Origin: Sphingobacterium thalpophilum
GTDB taxonomy: Bacteria > Bacteroidota > Bacteroidia > Flavobacteriales > Flavobacteriaceae
Assembly: GCA_943325255.2 (NCBI GenBank)
Contig: CALPOS020000067.1
Location: forward strand, 1-9,590
Direction of reading: 5' to 3'
DNA length: 9,590 nucleotides
Of the stretch, positions 5,092 to 9,590 are shown piece after piece. The notes below the pieces were generated by a model. That model did no database searches, was not told where the DNA came from, and saw only the letters and a program-made list of their open reading frames with translations. Position 1 is the stretch's first letter. Each line of letters starts with the position of its first letter. Made by a program: the position numbers and the translations under genes.

Positions 5092-6986
5092 TATTTAGTT
5101 AGGGTATAGGTATTGTTAGATTGCAAGCGAACCAATTCATTTTCTAGCAGCGCTTGAAGAACAAAGATAACATCGTCTTTTTCAATTAGTGTATTTTTTT
5201 CAATTTCTCTCGATGTCAAATCGCCAGTTTTTAGTTGTTCTAAGATTTGTTGTGTTAAGGACTTCAGCTCTTTTTTACTTTGTTTTTTCGATAGACAAAA
5301 AGAACAAATCTCACAAGGAATGGATTTTTGTTCGCCAAAATACAAAAGAATCAATTGTCTTTTGCATTGTGTTTTGTCGGCTACATAATGCAGAACCGAA
5401 TCCAATTGCGCTGATTTTAATTGATTTTGATGCTCCAAATATTTTGCAATTCTGTTGATGGTTTTTTCATCTTCCCTAATTTCATTAAAAACCAAAACAG
5501 CATCATTGTTTTTCGCTGTGTAGGATATGATACTTTTTTCGCTTAGCCGCTGAAGTATTAGACTCACCTCGTTTTCCGTATGATTTGATTTCTTAGCGAT
5601 TAGTGAAAGATTAAAAGGAATTGCCATTTCATAGATACCTGGGTAGGTTCGCAAAATAGTCAGTATCACTTCTTCTTCTGATGGATTCAGACTCATATAG
5701 CGCATCACTTCTTTGGAAGAAATCGCGAACTGCATCGTAATTTTTTCGGAGAATTCTTGTGACATTGTCAAAACTCCCTGCCGGTCTAGAAATTGTAAAG
5801 CATTATAGGTTTTTAATGTTGGAAAGCCGTATCGAACACAAAATGCATTCAAATTGAAACTAAATTTTTCGTCTATTCCTTCACCATAGGCAATTTGAAA
5901 GTAGTTGCACAGTTTAATGTACATTTCCAACACGAATTTTTTGTCGGGAAGTGTATGCACGGATTGATCTTTGGCTTGAAAAATATCGGAAGGACTTGTC
6001 AATATTACGGCAAATGCTTTCTCGCCATTTCGACCTGCGCGTCCAGATTCTTGATAGTAATTCTCTAAGTTTTCGGGAAGTTGACTGTGAATAACTGTTC
6101 GCACGTTGGGTTTGTCGATGCCCATTCCGAAGGCATTGGTTGCCACTATGACCTGCACTTCTTCGTTGATCCACATTTTCATGTTCTTGTCTTTTTCTTT
6201 CGAAGTAAGTCCACCGTGATAATAGGTTGCTGTAAATCCCAATTGCTGCAACTGCAGTTGCGTATCTAAACAAGATTTTCTATTTCGTACATAGATGATA
6301 GAAGGTTCTGGATTTTTCTCGAGGATTTGCGACATTCGAAAAAGTTTGTCTTCGACGTCAAAAACCATGTAGGCAATATTTTCCCGGGCAAATGATTTTT
6401 GAAAAATAAGCGGTTTTTCTAATCCCAATAGCGCAATGATATCTTCTTGTACTCGCGGTGTGGCAGAAGCGGTCAAAGCGATAAAAGGTATTTTTGGGAA
6501 ATGCGTTTTTAATTCCGATATTTTCAAATAGGCTGGGCGAAAGTCATGTCCCCACTGCGACACACAATGGGCTTCGTCGATGGCAATGAGATTGATGGGT
6601 AGATTCTTTATTCGATCCATTATCCAGTCTGATTGCAGTCGTTCTGGCGAGAGGTATAAGAATTTGTAATTTCCAAATTGACAATTGTCGAGTAGGTCAA
6701 TCATTTCTTCGGTGCTGATCCCTCCCGTTAATGCAATTGCTTTGATATCGAGTTTCTGTAAATTCGCTACTTGGTCTTTCATTAAAGCAACCAAGGGTGA
6801 AATGACTAGCGCCATTCCTTTTTGCATTATTGCGGGTACTTGAAAGCAAATTGATTTTCCTCCACCTGTTGGTAGTAAAGCGACGGTATCATTTCCGTTC
6901 AGGACAGCATCAATAATTTCTTCTTGTGGTGCTCTAAAGGCGTTGTGTTTCCAATGTTTTTGGAGTATTTGTATGGCTTCGGACAT
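5091..6986 (-). CDS. recQ: RecQ-family ATP-dependent DNA helicase, HRDC-less
   Basis: A 3'-5' superfamily 2 DNA helicase for recombination and replication-fork repair, 631 aa. Motifs in order: motif 0 FRAPQ (17-21), Walker A LLPTGGGKS (37-45, K44), DEAH (137-140), the RecQ aromatic-rich loop CVSQWGHDFRP (141-151), TASAT (172-176), YYHGGL (255-260), FGMGIDKPNVR (286-296), and motif VI QESGRAGR (312-319). The RQC zinc site is visible as C541, C558, C561 and C564. After it only about 65 residues remain, which read as a short helical C-terminal piece and not an HRDC domain. It is therefore shorter than the longer HRDC-bearing RecQ type (roughly 700 aa) and may be the second RecQ type that many Bacteroidota carry. 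It is first in a recQ-fmt unit with a one-base overlap, and a -7-like TAAATTTG lies 31 bases upstream. Confidence 0.96.
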   Translation of the reverse strand: MSEAIQILQKHWKHNAFRAPQEEIIDAVLNGNDTVALLPTGGGKSICFQVPAIMQKGMALVISPLVALMKDQVANLQKLDIKAIALTGGISTEEMIDLLDNCQFGNYKFLYLSPERLQSDWIMDRIKNLPINLIAIDEAHCVSQWGHDFRPAYLKISELKTHFPKIPFIALTASATPRVQEDIIALLGLEKPLIFQKSFARENIAYMVFDVEDKLFRMSQILEKNPEPSIIYVRNRKSCLDTQLQLQQLGFTATYYHGGLTSKEKDKNMKMWINEEVQVIVATNAFGMGIDKPNVRTVIHSQLPENLENYYQESGRAGRNGEKAFAVILTSPSDIFQAKDQSVHTLPDKKFVLEMYIKLCNYFQIAYGEGIDEKFSFNLNAFCVRYGFPTLKTYNALQFLDRQGVLTMSQEFSEKITMQFAISSKEVMRYMSLNPSEEEVILTILRTYPGIYEMAIPFNLSLIAKKSNHTENEVSLILQRLSEKSIISYTAKNNDAVLVFNEIREDEKTINRIAKYLEHQNQLKSAQLDSVLHYVADKTQCKRQLILLYFGEQKSIPCEICSFCLSKKQSKKELKSLTQQILEQLKTGDLTSREIEKNTLIEKDDVIFVLQALLENELVRLQSNNTYTLTK

Positions 6987-7016
6987 GACTTAAGGATTAT
7001 AAATTAAACACGAATA

Positions 7017-7024
7017 CAAATTTA
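7017..7024 (-). promoter_or_regulatory. Possible -7 element upstream of recQ
   Basis: On the minus strand TAAATTTG matches TAnnTTTG exactly and lies about 30 bases before the recQ ATG at 6986. No TTG-like -33 element is found 17-21 bases further upstream, so support is limited to one element plus position. Confidence 0.4.
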
Positions 7025-7064
7025 TGTAAATTTATAGTGTCCGAGCGGAACCTGTTGTAAAATT

Positions 7065-7604
7065 CTACTTTGAAATTGCTTCTAGAATAAAATCAATCCG
7101 GTTTTCCACGCTAGCTTTGGGCACTTCAATAAGTGAATAGCCGTAATTTTGATAGGTTTCGGTTAAGTGGCTGTATATGAGTTTTGCTTGTTCGTAGTTC
7201 TCATATCGTTCGTCATCACTAACGTAGATTTCTTCCCAAGGCGGAAGAATAAAAATTTTGGTGTATTGATGTTCTTTGCACGCTGCGTCAAAAAAAGCGG
7301 GATAACTGTCACCTATATAATGCATATAAGCTAAAACATCAGGAATGCCTCGGTCGAGAAAAACAACGTCGTGCGATTCGAGTATGGCGTTTTGATATTG
7401 CTTTTTGCGTCCTTCTAAAAGTAGTTCGCTAAAAAGCAGCGGATTTTCTAAAAACAATTGTTCGATGCCTTGTTTTTTTGCTTCCATAGTTACTTCGCGA
7501 GAAATTTCTGGATAGCAGCAGTAGCCCATCGACAAAAGCCCATCAATAATGGTCGTTTTTCCAGTTCCTGGACCGCCGATAATCACTACAATTTCTTTTT
7601 GCAT
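7065..7604 (-). CDS. NadR-like / AAA_28 P-loop ATPase
   Basis: A 179-aa soluble P-loop nucleotide-binding protein. Seen: a Walker A GGPGTGKT (10-17) after the strand KEIVVIIG, EISREV (34-39), the NPLLFSE-LL-R pattern (54-66), a Walker B-like strand VVFLDRG (80-86) followed by IPDVLAY, and a lid-like segment with DERYE (131-135). This matches the AAA_28 group that includes the kinase domain of NadR and related small-molecule kinases. A phosphotransferase role is plausible, but the substrate cannot be read. The frame stays open to a TTG at 7625; that codon lies inside the -7 promoter box, so the ATG at 7604 is the real start. The gene is divergent from the DUF493-DUF4290-murA operon and 78 bases upstream of recQ on the same strand; no terminator is evident between them, so read-through into recQ is possible. 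Confidence 0.87.
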   Translation of the reverse strand: MQKEIVVIIGGPGTGKTTIIDGLLSMGYCCYPEISREVTMEAKKQGIEQLFLENPLLFSELLLEGRKKQYQNAILESHDVVFLDRGIPDVLAYMHYIGDSYPAFFDAACKEHQYTKIFILPPWEEIYVSDDERYENYEQAKLIYSHLTETYQNYGYSLIEVPKASVENRIDFILEAISK

Positions 7605-7622
7605 TTTTTTAGCAATAAGGCG

Positions 7623-7649
7623 CAAACTTACTCAATCTAATTGGGATTT
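7623..7649 (-). promoter_or_regulatory. Promoter of the NadR-like ATPase gene, with AAATCCCAA motif
   Basis: On the minus strand TAAGTTTG (7630-7623) matches the Bacteroidota -7 consensus, 18 bases before the ATG at 7604. The -33 position reads TTTT, a partial match. AAATCCCAA (7649-7641) begins exactly 19 bases before the -7 element. The divergent promoter for DUF493 carries the same motif at the same place. Confidence 0.6.
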
Positions 7650-7685
7650 AAAAAAAATGTCAGAAGTTAAAAATGCGAAGTAATA

Positions 7686-7712
7686 AAATCCCAAATCAAT
7701 ACTGTATATTTG
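7686..7712 (+). promoter_or_regulatory. Promoter of the DUF493-DUF4290-murA operon, with AAATCCCAA motif
   Basis: TATATTTG (7705-7712) is a full match to the Bacteroidota -7 consensus, 21 bases before the DUF493 ATG at 7734. The -33 position reads AATA, so no standard -33 element is present. AAATCCCAA occupies 7686-7694, leaving a ten-base gap to the -7 element, exactly as in the opposing promoter. Confidence 0.6.
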
Positions 7713-7733
7713 CTTTTATTTTTAAGAATTAGA

Positions 7734-8018
7734 ATGGATAAGAAGACAGAAGAGTTCTACGAGCGATTGAAAGCAGAACTGGATTTAAGCAATACTTGGC
7801 CTGCAGAATATTTATTCAAATTTATTGTTCCGACCGACAAAGAAAAAATTTTAAAAGTGGAAGAGGCTTTTGATTGCATGGGAGCGGTCATCAAAACTAC
7901 AAAATCTAAGACCGGTAAGTTTACGAGTATTTCTATTGATGTTTTAATGAAAGATGCGCAAGAGATTGTCGATAAATATATAGAAGTTTCAACAGTAGAA
8001 GGTATAATTTCGCTTTAA
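7734..8018 (+). CDS. DUF493 (YbeD-like) family protein
   Basis: A 94-aa small cytoplasmic protein of the DUF493 family (E. coli YbeD is a similar size). It shows the alternating pattern of a ferredoxin-like alpha/beta fold: an N-terminal helix (KKTEEFYERLKAEL), a strand with YLFKFIVPTD (about 26-35), a helix KILKVEEAF, a strand with the family-typical KTGKFTSISIDVLM (about 59-72), a helix AQEIVDKYIEV, and a closing strand VEGIISL. The molecular function of the family is not established. The ATG at 7734 is chosen over an in-frame TTG at 7710, because that TTG is part of the -7 promoter box. It is the first gene of an operon: DUF4290 starts two bases after its stop codon. Confidence 0.92.
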   Translation: MDKKTEEFYERLKAELDLSNTWPAEYLFKFIVPTDKEKILKVEEAFDCMGAVIKTTKSKTGKFTSISIDVLMKDAQEIVDKYIEVSTVEGIISL

Positions 8019-8020
8019 AT

Positions 8021-8740
8021 ATGAATTCAAAGTACATCAAAGAAAATGCGAATGATGTGGTGCATCATTTGGAATACAATTCCGAAAGAAAGCATCTGAT
8101 TATTCCGGAATACGGACGTCATTTGCAAAAATTGATTGATCAGGCAACGGATATTCCTGACCGTGAAGAACGAAACAAAATTGCCAAATATATTATTCAA
8201 GTGATGGGGAGTTTAAACCCGCATTTGCGTGATGTTCCTGATTTCCAACACAAATTGTGGGATCAGATTTTTATTATGTCAGATTTTAGATTGGATGTGG
8301 ATTCACCATTCCCGATTCCATCTCGAGAAGTATTGCAGCTCAAGCCTGACGCATTGCAGTATCCGCAAAATTTTCCGAAGTATCGTTTTTATGGTAATAA
8401 CATCAAGTATATGATTGATGTTGCCAACCAGTGGGAAGAGGGCGAACTGAAAGGTGCGTTAATAAAGGTCATCGCCAATCACATGAAAAAGTCCTATTTG
8501 AGTTGGAATAAAGACACCGTGAAGGACGACGTAATTTTCGAGCATCTTTATGAATTGTCTGGCGGAAAAATTAACTTGATTCAGAGTTCGGAGGAGTTGC
8601 TCAATACAACCGACTTGATGCGAACCAACAAAAGGATGTCGAACAAAATCCTTCCTATGGGACAACCGAAAATTCAAAACAATAAGAATAAAAACGGGAA
8701 AGCGAAGCCTTTTCTAAAGAAGAATAATAATCCGAAATGA
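8021..8740 (+). CDS. DUF4290 domain protein
   Basis: A 239-aa protein of the Bacteroidota-restricted DUF4290 family, function unknown. The N-terminal half carries the recognisable LEYNSERKHLIIPEYGRHLQ (about 17-36), DREERNKIAKYII and LNPHLRDVPDFQHKLWDQIFIM blocks. The middle is predicted helical. The last 30 or so residues form a Lys/Asn-rich, probably disordered basic tail, which could contact nucleic acid; this is a guess from composition. There is no signal peptide, transmembrane segment or nucleotide-binding motif. It follows DUF493 with a two-base gap and precedes murA by 101 bases, so it is probably cotranscribed with both. Its TGA stop is the first three bases of an 8-bp repeat array, so expansion or contraction of the array could alter the end of the gene. 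Confidence 0.9.
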   Translation: MNSKYIKENANDVVHHLEYNSERKHLIIPEYGRHLQKLIDQATDIPDREERNKIAKYIIQVMGSLNPHLRDVPDFQHKLWDQIFIMSDFRLDVDSPFPIPSREVLQLKPDALQYPQNFPKYRFYGNNIKYMIDVANQWEEGELKGALIKVIANHMKKSYLSWNKDTVKDDVIFEHLYELSGGKINLIQSSEELLNTTDLMRTNKRMSNKILPMGQPKIQNNKNKNGKAKPFLKKNNNPK

Positions 8741-8835
8741 GTTACTGAGTTACTGAGTGCCTGAGTTACTGAGTCTTTGTTGCTCGGAAAGATTTACTCA
8801 GCCACTTAGCCACTTAGCTACTCAGCAACTAAGTA
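8738..8835. repeat. Inverted pair of 8-bp tandem repeat arrays between DUF4290 and murA
   Basis: The left arm (8738-8774) is about 4.6 units of TGAGTTAC (one unit is TGAGTGCC). The right arm (8796-8835) is five degenerate units of the inverted form: ACTCAGCC, ACTTAGCC, ACTTAGCT, ACTCAGCA, ACTAAGTA. A 21-base spacer separates them. TGAGT in the left arm pairs with ACTCA, or with ACTTA through G-U, in the right arm. The transcript could therefore form a long stem of five-base paired blocks alternating with three-base internal loops. There is no T-run, so it is not an ordinary terminator. Confidence 0.85.
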
Positions 8836-8841
8836 GAAAAA

Positions 8842-9590
8842 ATGGGAACTTTTAAAATTGAAGGAGGCATACGCCTAAAAGGAGAAATTACACCACAAGG
8901 AGCAAAAAACGAAGCATTGCAGATTTTATGTGCCGTATTATTGACTCCAGAAAAAGTAACAATCAATAATATTCCTGATATCATTGATGTCAATAAATTA
9001 ATTACACTTCTCGGAAATCTCGGAGTGAAAATTCAAAAGAATGGCGCGGGTTCTATTACCTTCCAGTCTGATGAAGTGAATGTTGGTTATTTAGAAACCG
9101 AAGCGTTCAAAAAGGAAGGCGGATCGCTACGCGGTTCCATTATGATTGTAGGTCCACTTTTGGCGCGCTTTGGCAAAGGTTATATTCCAAAGCCCGGCGG
9201 TGATAAAATTGGACGTCGTCGTTTAGACACCCATTTTGAAGGATTTATCAATCTAGGTGCAAAATTTAGGTACAATCGTGAAGATCATTTTTACGGCGTA
9301 GAAGCTCAAGATGGTCTAATTGGAACGGATATGCTATTGGACGAAGCGTCTGTCACAGGAACTGCCAATATCGTCATGGCAGCCGTTTTGGCCAAAGGAA
9401 GAACAACGGTATACAATGCCGCGTGTGAACCTTATTTGCAGCAGTTGTGTAAGATGTTGAATTCGATGGGCGCTAATATCACCGGAGTCGGTTCTAATTT
9501 ACTTACGATTGAAGGTGTAGAAAAACTAGGCGGATGCACGCATCGTATCCTTCCAGATATGATTGAAATTGGTAGCTGGATCGGTCTTGC
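8842..9590 (+). CDS. murA: UDP-N-acetylglucosamine 1-carboxyvinyltransferase MurA (partial, 3' end missing)
   Basis: Transfers enolpyruvate from phosphoenolpyruvate to UDP-GlcNAc, the first committed step of peptidoglycan synthesis in the cytoplasm. The first 249 codons are present; the gene runs off the right edge. Seen: FKIEGGIRLKGEI and GAKNEAL (20-26, with the active-site pair K22/N23), SLRGSIM with R97, GPLLARFGKG (104-113), the mobile-loop region PKPGGDKIGRRRLDTH (116-131) and DEASVTGTANIVMAA. The loop position that is the catalytic Cys115 in E. coli MurA is Asp121 here (PGGDKIG in place of PGGCTIG). That is a known natural variant linked to fosfomycin insensitivity. The ATG is chosen because the conserved FKIEGG start follows at once. 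No promoter is seen in the gap after DUF4290, so expression is probably from the operon promoter at 7686-7712. Confidence 0.97.
   Translation, partial: MGTFKIEGGIRLKGEITPQGAKNEALQILCAVLLTPEKVTINNIPDIIDVNKLITLLGNLGVKIQKNGAGSITFQSDEVNVGYLETEAFKKEGGSLRGSIMIVGPLLARFGKGYIPKPGGDKIGRRRLDTHFEGFINLGAKFRYNREDHFYGVEAQDGLIGTDMLLDEASVTGTANIVMAAVLAKGRTTVYNAACEPYLQQLCKMLNSMGANITGVGSNLLTIEGVEKLGGCTHRILPDMIEIGSWIGL

Noticed and set aside
5914..6273. 119-codon frame on the minus strand within recQ, and similar overlapping frames within fmt, yqgE, the aminotransferase and DUF4290
   Set aside because: They lie wholly inside well-supported genes in other frames, have odd composition and match no family I recognise.
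7605..7625. TTG start extending the NadR-like ATPase by seven residues
   Set aside because: The TTG codon lies within the TAAGTTTG -7 promoter box, so it would not be in the mRNA; the ATG at 7604 directly precedes the P-loop strand.
7710..7733. TTG start extending DUF493 by eight residues
   Set aside because: The TTG is the end of the TATATTTG -7 box; the family start MDKKTEEF at 7734 fits better.
8738..8835. CRISPR-like array
   Set aside because: The units are only 8 bp, without spacers, and the two arms are inverted; no cas genes are near.

Overview
The window looks like a stretch of chromosome from a Flavobacterium-type bacterium (Bacteroidota). Three things suggest this: AT-rich DNA; promoters of the Bacteroidota kind (a TTTG-like -33 element, about 19 bases, then TAnnTTTG) in place of E. 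coli-type -35/-10 boxes; and protein families typical of flavobacteria (START-like protein, DUF493, DUF4290, NadR-like ATPase, HRDC-less RecQ). The assignment rests on recognised sequence style and families, not on a database search.

Layout. Bases 1-1490 are the accessory part. A tyrosine recombinase gene lies on the minus strand, immediately beyond the 3' end of a tRNA-Met(CAT) gene (1512-1585). This is the usual arrangement at one edge of a tRNA-targeting integrated element, whose body would lie to the left, outside the window. The 54 bases between the two genes hold a perfect 28-bp palindrome that reads as the tRNA terminator. Its half-site recurs twice inside the first codons of the recombinase gene.

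From 1600 to the right end the content is conserved housekeeping. On the plus strand are a START-like protein and a class IV PLP aminotransferase. On the minus strand follow YqgE/AlgH, an HU-type DNA-binding protein, and recQ-fmt (overlapping, probably one operon, with fmt downstream), then a small AAA_28/NadR-like P-loop ATPase. From a divergent promoter region at 7605-7733, a plus-strand operon runs DUF493 - DUF4290 - murA, with murA cut off by the window end.

How the genes relate. Fmt (formylates initiator Met-tRNA), RecQ (DNA repair helicase), HU (nucleoid protein) and MurA (first committed step of peptidoglycan synthesis) are core functions that do not form one pathway. The aminotransferase, if it is a 4-amino-4-deoxychorismate lyase, would feed folate synthesis and so indirectly the formyl donor used by Fmt; that link is inference.

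I see no convincing new multi-gene system. The points worth a second look are mostly non-coding: the palindrome and repeated half-sites at the recombinase start, a mirror-symmetric divergent promoter pair carrying the same 9-bp motif, two DnaA-box-like 13-mers upstream of the HU gene, an inverted cluster of 8-bp repeats before murA, and an Asp in place of the catalytic Cys in MurA.
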